From: Siderastrea siderea
Lineage: Eukaryota > Cnidaria > Anthozoa > Scleractinia > Rhizangiidae
DNA: 64,000 nt
Direction: 5' to 3'
Assembly: GCA_964030785.1 (NCBI GenBank)
Contig: OZ034978.1
Span: 11,653,953-11,717,952 of the forward strand
The notes beneath the pieces were generated by a model. The model did no database searches. It was not told the origin of the DNA and was given only the letters and a program-made list of their open reading frames with translations. The translations under genes and the position numbers were made by a program. This document shows positions 37,622 through 44,739 of the stretch, piece after piece. Positions within the stretch are counted from its first letter, which is position 1; every line of letters starts with the position of its first letter.

Positions 37622-37933
37622 TCAAGCAAAAGATAATCTTACCTTATTTCCATCCTTATCCACAAACTCATTTCCACGGTTTACATAATAATGAGTCGAA
37701 CCATAACTTTTACCCACCAATTTTGAACACTGATAGATGCTTTTGCATTTTGTAACAACCTGTGTGTCAACATTGATAATCAACACCTCCTTCCCATTTT
37801 TTGGTTTGTATAACACTCCTTCATCAAGATTTAACACTTTTGCCAGCTCTATTTTTGAGAGCTTCTGTGCATTTTTGATTTTTTTTCCAACAGCCATTTT
37901 TCGAATTTCTTGATAAGTCATGAATGTTGCCAT
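37622..37933 (-). CDS. small SAP/NUMOD1-like protein of the Polinton
   Basis: 103 aa, function unknown. The N-terminal half contains AQKLSKIELAKVL, a SAP-like helix that also resembles the polymerase N-terminus. The C-terminal half contains CKSIYQCSKLVGKSYGSTHYYV, which resembles the NUMOD1 helix-turn-helix repeat of homing endonucleases (SI-xAAK-LG-S-STI pattern). Both suggest DNA binding; neither is certain at this length. The gene lies between integrase and polymerase on the same strand, with short AT-rich gaps of under 100 bp on either side. Confidence 0.7.
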   Translation of the reverse strand: MATFMTYQEIRKMAVGKKIKNAQKLSKIELAKVLNLDEGVLYKPKNGKEVLIINVDTQVVTKCKSIYQCSKLVGKSYGSTHYYVNRGNEFVDKDGNKVRLSFA

Positions 37934-37966
37934 TTTATTATAATATAATATTTTTTAAATTTATTT

Positions 37967-38920
37967 TTACATTAGATCGTTAATATCTACCCAGGAATTG
38001 AATTTTTCTGAGTAACCGCTCCACTTCACCAAAGCTTTACCTTTTCGAGCGTCTCGTCGAATTACTTTCTCAATACGGTAAACGTCTTGAACAGCCTTCT
38101 GCATCTCCTGTTCATAAAAAGAACCTGATATCTCCTCACCACTGAGATCTTTGAGTCTGTAAGTGATCGGATTGGTGTATTGTATCTTGTCAACTGTGAA
38201 AACTTCTTCTGTCCAATTGACTGTGTATCCTTTGTCAAAGATAGGACGTTTGTACTTAGATATTCTGACCTTATCACCGACTTTGAACTTTGGTTTTTGT
38301 CTTGATGTTTCCATATCACCGTACAGATTAAAGTAAACAACTCCTTCATTTTTCTTTTTGCTTGCTTCTGTAGGTGTCATCTTTGTGCTTGAATGTCTGG
38401 TATTGTTATACTGTTTCACTAATTTGGGTAACATTTCAAGATACTGTGTATTACCTTGAACAGTAAACTGCTTCCACATCTTGGTTTTGATTGTACGGTT
38501 CCATCTTTCACAAACTGACGACTTTTCCTCATTCTCAGTTGAGTACAAGGTTATTTTATTCTTATCCAGTAGTTCCTTAACATGTTTATTATAATACTCT
38601 TTTCCTTTATCTGTCCAAAGATATTGTGGTTTTCTACCTTCTTTTAAAATGGTTTTCAATGCTTCAGCAACGGTTTCACCTTTTTTATCCTTCAAAGGAA
38701 TGATCCAACCGTATTTAGAGAATACATCTAAAACCATAAGAAGATATCTGTAGCCAGCGTTCCATCGACTGAATTTTTGCATCTCAACGATATCTGAACA
38801 CCATGTCTCGTCAATATGGTTTACAATTACCCGCCGCCGGGTGAAGTTACGCTTTATCGGTTTATGAAGCTCATCAGCTAATTTTTCTTGCCAGTTTTCT
38901 TCACTCGACGGCCTTTTCAG
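37967..38920 (-). CDS. retroviral-type DDE integrase with C-terminal chromodomain
   Basis: Integrates the element into host DNA. The catalytic core shows Asp in CSDIVEM (about 38794), Asp in LWTDKGKEYY and Glu in SSVCERWNRT, with 33 residues between the last two. A chromodomain (YRIEKVI...LVKWSGY...FNSWV) closes the protein, as in many Polintons. The first in-frame ATG (38782) lies after the first catalytic Asp and would give a dead enzyme. The frame stays open upstream through another 46 codons, including ADELHKPIKR and FTRRRVIVNHID, with no ATG. That upstream part is read in the -1 frame relative to the PLA2 gene, and a slippery heptamer sits exactly where the frames can exchange. Entry by -1 frameshift from the PLA2 gene is my preferred model. 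Alternatives are a point indel or splicing. Confidence 0.9.
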   Translation of the reverse strand: MKRPSSEENWQEKLADELHKPIKRNFTRRRVIVNHIDETWCSDIVEMQKFSRWNAGYRYLLMVLDVFSKYGWIIPLKDKKGETVAEALKTILKEGRKPQYLWTDKGKEYYNKHVKELLDKNKITLYSTENEEKSSVCERWNRTIKTKMWKQFTVQGNTQYLEMLPKLVKQYNNTRHSSTKMTPTEASKKKNEGVVYFNLYGDMETSRQKPKFKVGDKVRISKYKRPIFDKGYTVNWTEEVFTVDKIQYTNPITYRLKDLSGEEISGSFYEQEMQKAVQDVYRIEKVIRRDARKGKALVKWSGYSEKFNSWVDINDLM

Positions 38921-38926
38921 TTTAAA
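38833..38926 (-). promoter_or_regulatory. candidate -1 programmed frameshift signal
   Basis: Minus-strand heptamer T_TTA_AAC (38926-38920) is in register with the PLA2 frame and abuts its TGA stop (38919-38917). After a 7-nt spacer comes a stem. The 5' arm GCCGTCGAGTGAAG (38912-38899) pairs with CTTCACCCGGCGGC (38846-38833): 13 pairs with one G-U and single-base bulges, closing a 52-nt loop that could take part in a pseudoknot. Slipping by -1 leads straight into the integrase frame, which is then open to its natural end. Confidence 0.75.
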
Positions 38927-39528
38927 CCAAGACCAAGTTTTTGCTTTTTATCAATAATATTTCGTGCCATCCAATGACCCCATTGTCTCTCATTATAAGG
39001 AACAGAATCCAACGCTTTGACCATTTTCCTGTCGGCTTTGTTCTTGCATTTTTTATCATCTTTGCAAACTGAATAATCAACGTCATGTTGCATCGCTATG
39101 GCATCGGTCTTACCCGTTGGTTTGTCATATATCTCGAGTATCTCTCCTGTTTTTGGATCCCATCTGACCTGATTTTCAAGGTCATTGTAGGGGCCTGTGT
39201 ATCGATGCCCTGGAAGAGTCCAACCCCCTTTTGGTTTAGGGAGTTTTCCAATCATTTTATGAATATCAAGTCCACCTCCATCCAAATCTTTCCTGTCGGT
39301 TCTGTACTTTTTATTGGGTCGTATCTTTGTTGAAAGTTGATTAAGTATATCTGATCCTGTTTTTTGAATGAAAGGAGTTGCTTTTTCCAAAGCATAATCT
39401 AGGGTCTTTTTCTGAAGTTTAGGGTTTCTCAAGGCTTCTGATCCATAATATCTTCCCATTTCTACAGCTTTTTTCCCAAGCCAAGGAATACCATGGTGAA
39501 TTAACATATCAGTACCAGTAGATGCCAT
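38917..39528 (-). CDS. phospholipase A2-like domain protein (probable N-terminal part of the integrase polyprotein)
   Basis: 203 aa. Residues 110-115 (YTGPYN) form a calcium-loop-like motif and residues 148-152 (HDVDY) match the PLA2 catalytic His-Asp and following Tyr. This is the arrangement seen in parvovirus VP1u and in adintovirus PLA2-like domains, where the activity is thought to help membrane penetration. The first 100 residues lack a recognised fold. It ends QKLGLGLN just before TGA. I recall Polinton integrases carrying such a domain as an N-terminal extension, which fits the frameshift signal at its 3' end. Start chosen as the first ATG after a gap from the zinc-ribbon gene. Confidence 0.8.
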   Translation of the reverse strand: MASTGTDMLIHHGIPWLGKKAVEMGRYYGSEALRNPKLQKKTLDYALEKATPFIQKTGSDILNQLSTKIRPNKKYRTDRKDLDGGGLDIHKMIGKLPKPKGGWTLPGHRYTGPYNDLENQVRWDPKTGEILEIYDKPTGKTDAIAMQHDVDYSVCKDDKKCKNKADRKMVKALDSVPYNERQWGHWMARNIIDKKQKLGLGLN

Positions 39529-39563
39529 TGTATTCAGAATGCCCGCCCCTTCAGACGGGCTAA

Positions 39564-39716
39564 TTAGTTTCCCGTTTGTTTCACGAATCTAGTTTTAGTT
39601 ATTCCACATTCAGCACATGTACAAAAAAACATAAGTCGACCGTTCTTTGCATATTTGTAGCCTGAAGGCTCAACACACTCAGTTTCTTTCCTTTGTTTCA
39701 CGCAATACGTTTTCAT
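39564..39716 (-). CDS. 50-aa zinc-ribbon-like protein (DUF5679-like)
   Basis: A small frame between the PLA2 and protease genes, starting ATG at 39716 and ending TAA at 39564. It opens MKTYCVKQRKETEC, has a central YKYAKNGRLMFF and then CTCAECG...TRFVKQTGN. The layout (CVKxR, NGR, TCxxCGT) matches small zinc-ribbon proteins found in Polintons and giant viruses. The second Cys of the first knuckle, normally CVKC, is Gln here, so metal binding may be altered or use Cys14. Function unknown. Confidence 0.7.
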   Translation of the reverse strand: MKTYCVKQRKETECVEPSGYKYAKNGRLMFFCTCAECGITKTRFVKQTGN

Positions 39717-39727
39717 TTACAATATGG

Positions 39728-40393
39728 TTACATATTAATTTTTTCAAAATATCTTTCAATAAATCTCTCATTTTTCATGGTATTATTAATATCAAAAACT
39801 TGTAGAAGGTTGAAATATGACAAACCTTTATTCATCTCATTCAAAAAGTATAAACAAAAATATCCACAAGTCGTTGTATTCAAGGCTTGTATCTGATTAT
39901 TTTGATGAATTAGAGTGAGATTTTTTTTCTTTGCATGATTTACAATTTCTTGAAATGGGGGTAATCCAAAGCTGTCGAAATAATTAATTTTCCCATTTTT
40001 AACATATGTTGCGACCCAATGACTTCCACTCATATATGAGGGCTCGAGATTGAAAATAAATAGCGCCATTTTATGGTTGTGTGGAACAGTTTGGTCTCTT
40101 GACAAGACACCACCTTTATCTATTGGTATTTTAAGATAACGACACCATTTTAACAAATCGTGATTGCTTAAGGGTATGTCTTTGTGGAATTTTAAAGAAT
40201 TGTTCCGAGGAGTGGAATCCCATTGAAAGGACTGTTTTTCCCTAGAAGCAACCCATTCCCCAACTTTTTTTTTTCCCTCCACCCGATTGATTAGAAAAAG
40301 AGTTTCCTTCCCATGTTCCATAAAATGGAGGTAGTGGTTGATACGCTCCAATTCTAGGAGCTGATCCACCATCTTTTTTAGGAGGTTTTCCAA
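39728..40393 (-). CDS. adenain-like cysteine protease (virion maturation)
   Basis: Cleaves capsid precursors during assembly. The frame is 221 aa. The triad is visible as His125 (GSHWVATY), Asp140 (YFDSFGLPP) and Cys176 (TTTCGYFCLYF), with a Gln-rich HQNNQIQ before the Cys as a candidate oxyanion residue. The conserved domain begins at about residue 74 (PLSNHDLLKWCRYLKIP). Everything before that overlaps the pX-like gene in another frame and looks like out-of-frame readthrough, so the Met at 40393 is probably not the true start. No ATG lies between the overlap and the domain; an ATA immediately precedes PLSN. Start uncertain; possible start-codon loss or non-AUG initiation. Confidence 0.87.
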   Translation of the reverse strand: MENLLKKMVDQLLELERINHYLHFMEHGKETLFLINRVEGKKKVGEWVASREKQSFQWDSTPRNNSLKFHKDIPLSNHDLLKWCRYLKIPIDKGGVLSRDQTVPHNHKMALFIFNLEPSYMSGSHWVATYVKNGKINYFDSFGLPPFQEIVNHAKKKNLTLIHQNNQIQALNTTTCGYFCLYFLNEMNKGLSYFNLLQVFDINNTMKNERFIERYFEKINM

Positions 40394-41006
40394 TTCTGGG
40401 GACTCCTGAACCTGTCATCTTTTTGAAAGCCTCAAGAGCGAGTGGAATACCAATTGATGCGAGAAGAGTGCCAAGAAAACCACCTGTTTGGTTTTTTGTG
40501 GGTTTTATATGAACACCAGAACCAGTTTGTATGGCATTGAGAATATCTTTTTTCTGTTTATCACTCAAAAGATGTTTATTTGCGATGAGTTGATCTATTT
40601 TAGAATTTGGAATGAGAAAACCACCTGTCTGTGAACCTTTTCCAGATATCTTTTTAACAATCTGAGATGTTCCTTCAGAAGCGGCACCAGCGAGAGCTGA
40701 TAATCCTAGAGTCTTTGCTAATGTCGGTCCAAAAGTTCGACCAAGTGTCAAGATTGAACTCAAAAGTGAACCACCAACCTGTTTTCTAATATTTGTCTTC
40801 GCCAGTTTTATTTCCATTCCTTTATTCATCATGCGGTTTTTTTCCAACCTTTTAACAGTTGTTGAAGGAACAAGAAGAGTATCACTTCCATTTAAGGCAT
40901 CTTTTGTTAACCTCAGGGTGATTGTTTCACGGTTGTGAAAAGCTTTACTTAGTTTCATTTTTTGATTCTCAGAAAGCGTAACGTTGATCTCATACAATTG
41001 TATCAT
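40192..41006 (-). CDS. pX/pVI-like core or cement protein, frame change at an A10 run
   Basis: Starts at the internal Met (MIQLYEINVTL, 41006), which lies 50 nt after the capsid stop. An upstream Met at 41063 would overlap the capsid gene. It has a basic region (residues 71-95 counted from the 41063 Met), then VGG, TGG and TGG sites (96-98, 146-148, 193-195) resembling adenain cleavage sites, and hydrophobic glycine-rich stretches. In the annotated frame it stops at 40242 soon after a run of ten A (minus strand; 40265-40274). In the -1 frame after that run a 26-codon tail ends at TAA 40194-40192 and contains GLLLGKNSPF, which I recall as typical of this family. The run is therefore a frameshift mutation, a sequencing error or a slippage site. 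Confidence 0.7.
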
Positions 41007-41055
41007 ATTTATTTTATTTTTACGAAATAAAATAAATTCAAGAAATGGTTTTGAA

Positions 41056-42345
41056 TTAGACAATCATAAGTTCATTTCCAACCTTGTTGACAATAACCTC
41101 ATTTTCGTAAAATACAATAGCATGAGCTCTCACATCAGCTGTTGGTGCTGTATTCAATCTGTAGTTCAAAATCAGTTGTTTTGGATCTCTAGTGACAGCC
41201 TCTTTTTGATAGGTCAAATCAAAATAAACAAGACCGTAAAGAGATGTGAAATTATGTATATTCAACTGCGTTCCTGTATTCAAATCATTCTTTCGGAAAG
41301 CATAAGACATCAAATCGTTGAAGATTCTCACTTTTGAATCGGCATCGTACTCCAATTCAGGATAAAAAGTACTGTTTCCATACTCCAAACGACATGATGC
41401 AAGAGAGCTATTAGTATCTGCGGAATTCAGCTTGAAAGTATCAAAAATGTAAGGAGTTCTCTCAGATTCCTCATTGTTTGGACCATTAGTTCTCTGCAGA
41501 TAAATGAATACATGTTTAACATTATCAATGGCTGGGCTAATTTGAAACATGTTTTGAACTGCTTTTGTATTTGCACTCTGAATATACATATCTTTCATAT
41601 ACATCCATTTGGTTGGTTTGAGAAAATCTTCCACGAATTCACCATATACACTATCTTTCGGAACTATTCTTGGAAGCCAAAGATGAAATCGAGTGACAAC
41701 CACTCGTCCATCATCAGCAGCGGCTGCTTTGTGAATCAATTCATCATCATCATTCAAGTCCAGTTCGAATGTAAGCTGCATTGGAGGAAGCATCTTATCT
41801 TCCAATTCTTCAAAGAAACTGTATCTATTCAATGGGATGATCTCATTTATACTTTTCGGTCCACCACCACCATTATTCTGTTTCGCCTGAGTTAAAATTC
41901 GCCTTTCTTCAAAACCTGAATTCGTATTTGCTGTTGAATCTTCTGTGTCAAGATACCAAAAACTATTTTTAGCAACTGATCTGCTAAAATCATCACTATA
42001 CTCCAACAAATTTTTAGCATTTACAATTCTATGAATGTTATCACTATCGTACACTATTTTACCAGCAGATTTGATAACCATGTGTTTGATGAGAGAATGT
42101 GACCCATTAATCATCGAAATTCGATCAGCAGCTGCAAAACCAGATCCATCAGCTTTCTTTTGAAGCTCTTTGGAAACCTCAAAATATCCGTTAAAATAAT
42201 CAAAAAGAGTAGATCTGTCTGTTATTGTGAATTTATATCCTGTTTTCTTCTGATAATTGTTGTTTCCAGGTTGTTCAATAATATTATCAAGAGAGAATCT
42301 AACCATTTCATATCTCTGCAGTTTATCACTTGTTCTGAAAGTCAT
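41056..42345 (-). CDS. double jelly-roll major capsid protein (hexon-like)
   Basis: 429 aa, intact. Its position, length and features (SHSLIKHMVIKSAGKIVYD near the N-terminus; LPPMQLTFELDLND; FHLWLPRIVPK; late QLNIHNFTSLYGLVYFDLTY) agree with Polinton/adintovirus major capsid proteins, which form the pseudo-hexameric capsomers of an icosahedral shell. It is followed at short distance by the pX-like gene and preceded by a small basic protein and the minor capsid, the usual morphogenesis cluster. Identification rests on family resemblance and context, since jelly-roll proteins have no catalytic motif. Confidence 0.85.
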   Translation of the reverse strand: MTFRTSDKLQRYEMVRFSLDNIIEQPGNNNYQKKTGYKFTITDRSTLFDYFNGYFEVSKELQKKADGSGFAAADRISMINGSHSLIKHMVIKSAGKIVYDSDNIHRIVNAKNLLEYSDDFSRSVAKNSFWYLDTEDSTANTNSGFEERRILTQAKQNNGGGGPKSINEIIPLNRYSFFEELEDKMLPPMQLTFELDLNDDDELIHKAAAADDGRVVVTRFHLWLPRIVPKDSVYGEFVEDFLKPTKWMYMKDMYIQSANTKAVQNMFQISPAIDNVKHVFIYLQRTNGPNNEESERTPYIFDTFKLNSADTNSSLASCRLEYGNSTFYPELEYDADSKVRIFNDLMSYAFRKNDLNTGTQLNIHNFTSLYGLVYFDLTYQKEAVTRDPKQLILNYRLNTAPTADVRAHAIVFYENEVIVNKVGNELMIV

Positions 42346-42371
42346 CTTTTATTTATATGTTTAAAACTTTT

Positions 42372-42812
42372 TTATTTTTTTTGTTTTTTTATACCTTTTC
42401 CGGAAATCAATCTATTCAATATGACATTGTAATCTTCTTCTTCTTTTTGTTTGTTTGTTGCTTTTGGAATTTGTTTTCCGGAAATCAATCTATTCAATAT
42501 GACATTGTAATCTTCTTCTTCTTTTTGTTTCTTTGTTGCTTTTGGAATTTGTTTTCCTAAGGATTGAAGGTCTTTCATGAAAAGATGGCCTGATTTTTCA
42601 GCAACTTTTTCAACAACTTTTTTACCAAGTTTATCACCAGCACTTTCTATTCCTGATTTCAAAGCTTTTTTAGCAACAGGTTTTAAAACTTTATCCACAA
42701 TCATTTTCATTGGTTTGAAAATATTATCCACAATTAAACCTGATCCTTTATGTTTGTAAACAAATCTTCCAAGACTAGGATGAAAAATTCGTTTGTAATT
42801 GTACGTTAGCAT
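42372..42812 (-). CDS. small basic protein with an internal 26-residue duplication
   Basis: 146 aa, Lys-rich. Residues 25-85 include an amphipathic Lys/Val-rich helix (IVDKVLKPVAKKALKSG). The C-terminus holds two copies of a 26-aa unit (GKQIPKAT-KQKEEEDYNVIL...), coded by an almost perfect 78-bp tandem duplication at 42396-42551. A core, cement or membrane-interacting minor virion protein is plausible from position between the two capsid genes. The start MLTYNYKRIFHPSLGRFV leaves a 7-nt gap from the penton stop. Confidence 0.75.
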   Translation of the reverse strand: MLTYNYKRIFHPSLGRFVYKHKGSGLIVDNIFKPMKMIVDKVLKPVAKKALKSGIESAGDKLGKKVVEKVAEKSGHLFMKDLQSLGKQIPKATKKQKEEEDYNVILNRLISGKQIPKATNKQKEEEDYNVILNRLISGKGIKKQKK

Positions 42813-42819
42813 TTTATAA

Positions 42820-43602
42820 TTATCTTTTATAATTTTTTTCTCTCAAAATTAGAGAAAATGAGGTATCTGCATCATTCAAATCTATTATTCGTCGTTTACC
42901 ATCAGTAATGTATATCCGTAATGTGTTTATGATATACTTATTCACTGGATAATATTGAACTCTTAAAGGCTCTTTAGTGAAAGCATAAGATGGTTGTAAA
43001 TCATTTGTACCAAAGGTGTAGATGATATCTGTCTCATCCCCATCAACAAGACTCTCTGAAATAAGATCACAATGTATATTCAAAATCTCTGTATCTTGAC
43101 TGAGATTTGGTGTGTAGTCACCAACATTTTCAGAACTGGTTAAAATTCGTTTATTAAAACCAATCAGATCCCTGAAATTTGATGTTGTGAGGTCTAGTTG
43201 ATAGTTTGACGCGAGAATTATTGTCGTTTTGACAGTCGTGTTGTTAAATTCCAACGTTATAGGATATGAAGTCGTGCTTGAAGTCTTTATTTTTGTCTTT
43301 TCCTTGATGAAATCATTGAAACTAACATAATTCCATGTACCTGGTGGAAAGGTTATATCTTTCCAAGTTTTTCCACCATCGGAAGAGTATTTTATTTTTT
43401 GGTTGTTAAACTCTGATGTGATATTGAACCATGTGAAAGACATCGATATGATTCGACCTAAACCAAGTTCATATTGTCTGTTTGGATTAAGTATTATTGG
43501 TTGATTATATCTAATTGTGAAATCACTAGGCTTATTTTTTGTTTGTTTCTTGACGTTATGAGAAGATAAAACTAATGTCGTTTGCATTTTTAATATATTC
43601 AC
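42820..43602 (-). CDS. penton-like minor capsid protein
   Basis: 260 aa, intact. Features are an N-terminal MQTTLVLSSHNV (after a first Met 5 codons earlier), YELGLGRIISMSFTWFNIT, SSDGGKTWKDITFPPGTWNY and QLDLTTSNFRDLIGFN, a pattern I associate with the single jelly-roll minor capsid (penton) of Polintons and adintoviruses. It would form the pentameric vertices with the major capsid encoded nearby. It overlaps the end of the PPxY gene by 4 nt, suggesting coupled expression. Family-level call by resemblance and gene order. Confidence 0.75.
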   Translation of the reverse strand: MNILKMQTTLVLSSHNVKKQTKNKPSDFTIRYNQPIILNPNRQYELGLGRIISMSFTWFNITSEFNNQKIKYSSDGGKTWKDITFPPGTWNYVSFNDFIKEKTKIKTSSTTSYPITLEFNNTTVKTTIILASNYQLDLTTSNFRDLIGFNKRILTSSENVGDYTPNLSQDTEILNIHCDLISESLVDGDETDIIYTFGTNDLQPSYAFTKEPLRVQYYPVNKYIINTLRIYITDGKRRIIDLNDADTSFSLILREKNYKR

Positions 43603-44585
43603 ATGAAAAAGTTTTTGTAAATTTTGTTGTAATAATCTTTATTAATTATGTAATTTCTCAATAAAATATCGAGAATAGCAACACCTGTGTTTCTTAGCTC
43701 TATGCTATTATTACCAGCATCAATTGATCCAACTATTAACCCTAACTTTTTGATAGCTTCTTTAGGGTTGATGAAAACAGCGCCTGCATTTCCACCTCGC
43801 TTTGTTGTTTTTCTTTTGAGACCAGAGCCTTTGATACTCTTCAACTTATTTTTGTTGAAGTTAATATAATCGTTGAGAACTTTTCGAGCGTCGTCGATGA
43901 CCTTTCTTCTGAATTGTGCTTCAGATTGGCTTATCAAACCTTTATTCAACTGCTTTGTAACGTGTGTTTTGTAACCTGGAAGTTGTTGTCTTTTCTTAAC
44001 CGCATGTTCTATTTTCTTTAATAAGAAAGAATGCCTTGTTTTTTCTGTCATATCATCTCTTTTGAGTTGTGCTTCAATATCATCATAGTTGGTTATTCCA
44101 AGTTCATCTAAAGTCTCATTTATTCTATCTTCTTCAAAAATCTCATAATCTGGAACTTCATCTTCTTCATATTCTGGGGGATCTTCAAGTTGTTGCATAT
44201 ACTCAGGATTGACATATATTTTCTTTTTTCCTGTTTCCAAATCTTTTAGAACATCATCATAAGAGGGTGGTTTTGGAACAAGCTGTTTAGTAGTTTCTGG
44301 TTCATGAAACAAATCTTCAAGATTGTAATCTGGTATTTCTTCATCATCAATATTGATACCATAATCTGGAACCTCTACTTTTTTCCTTTGCAACCGTCTT
44401 TTAATAGGTTGAGGTTGTGTTAAATCTTTCAAACTGGATGTTATGGGTTTGAAAAGCTTCTCTGCTTCAACATCACTCATTATATCGGTTATTTTCTTTT
44501 GTTTCAGCGTTTCTCTAATAGTATTAATATCTTGACCTATTTTGGATTTTTTTTCAGCCATTTCTTTCCACTTTAGGAGACTCAT
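43599..44585 (-). CDS. acidic/coiled minor virion protein with two PPxY motifs
   Basis: Start taken at the second Met (MSLLKWKEMAEKK, 44585); an upstream Met at 44651 adds 22 hydrophobic residues and reaches into the promoter. The region before residue 110 has a repeated [VI]PDY motif (94-97, 106-109, and again 166-169; numbering from 44651). PPSY (128-131) and PPEY (158-161) are PPxY motifs, the type bound by NEDD4-family WW domains; adenovirus protein VI carries PPSY. The C-terminal half is basic and helical, with GSGLKRKTTKRGGNAG near residue 275-290, a possible protease site. I do not recognise a family beyond this. Confidence 0.75.
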   Translation of the reverse strand: MSLLKWKEMAEKKSKIGQDINTIRETLKQKKITDIMSDVEAEKLFKPITSSLKDLTQPQPIKRRLQRKKVEVPDYGINIDDEEIPDYNLEDLFHEPETTKQLVPKPPSYDDVLKDLETGKKKIYVNPEYMQQLEDPPEYEEDEVPDYEIFEEDRINETLDELGITNYDDIEAQLKRDDMTEKTRHSFLLKKIEHAVKKRQQLPGYKTHVTKQLNKGLISQSEAQFRRKVIDDARKVLNDYINFNKNKLKSIKGSGLKRKTTKRGGNAGAVFINPKEAIKKLGLIVGSIDAGNNSIELRNTGVAILDILLRNYIINKDYYNKIYKNFFM

Positions 44586-44651
44586 TTTATTTAATTGAAA
44601 GAAAAATGTTTTTTTGGATAAAAATGGGTTATTGAATATAAAAAAACTCAC

Positions 44652-44739
44652 ATAGCGTGTTGCATGGCGAGTTGCATGGTAAGTTACATGTTGTGTTGCA
44701 TAAAATTATTGAGAAAAAATTCTGTTGTAAATCAATAAA
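44652..44739. promoter_or_regulatory. divergent promoter with four 12-bp TTGCATG repeats
   Basis: The 88-bp gap between the minus-strand block and the plus-strand ATPase contains four exact-length 12-bp units at 44655-44702: gcgtGTTGCATG, gcgaGTTGCATG, gtaaGTTACATG and ttgtGTTGCATa. Regular spacing in the only divergent intergenic region suggests binding sites for a regulator or an initiation signal. AT-rich sequence follows before the ATPase ATG. Confidence 0.6.

Noticed and set aside
37967..38782. Integrase starting at the first in-frame ATG (271 aa)
   Set aside because: It would lack the first catalytic Asp, which is encoded just upstream in the same open frame.
40242..40393. N-terminal 50 residues of the protease frame as real protease sequence
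   Set aside because: They overlap the pX-like gene in a different frame and show none of the protease family pattern.
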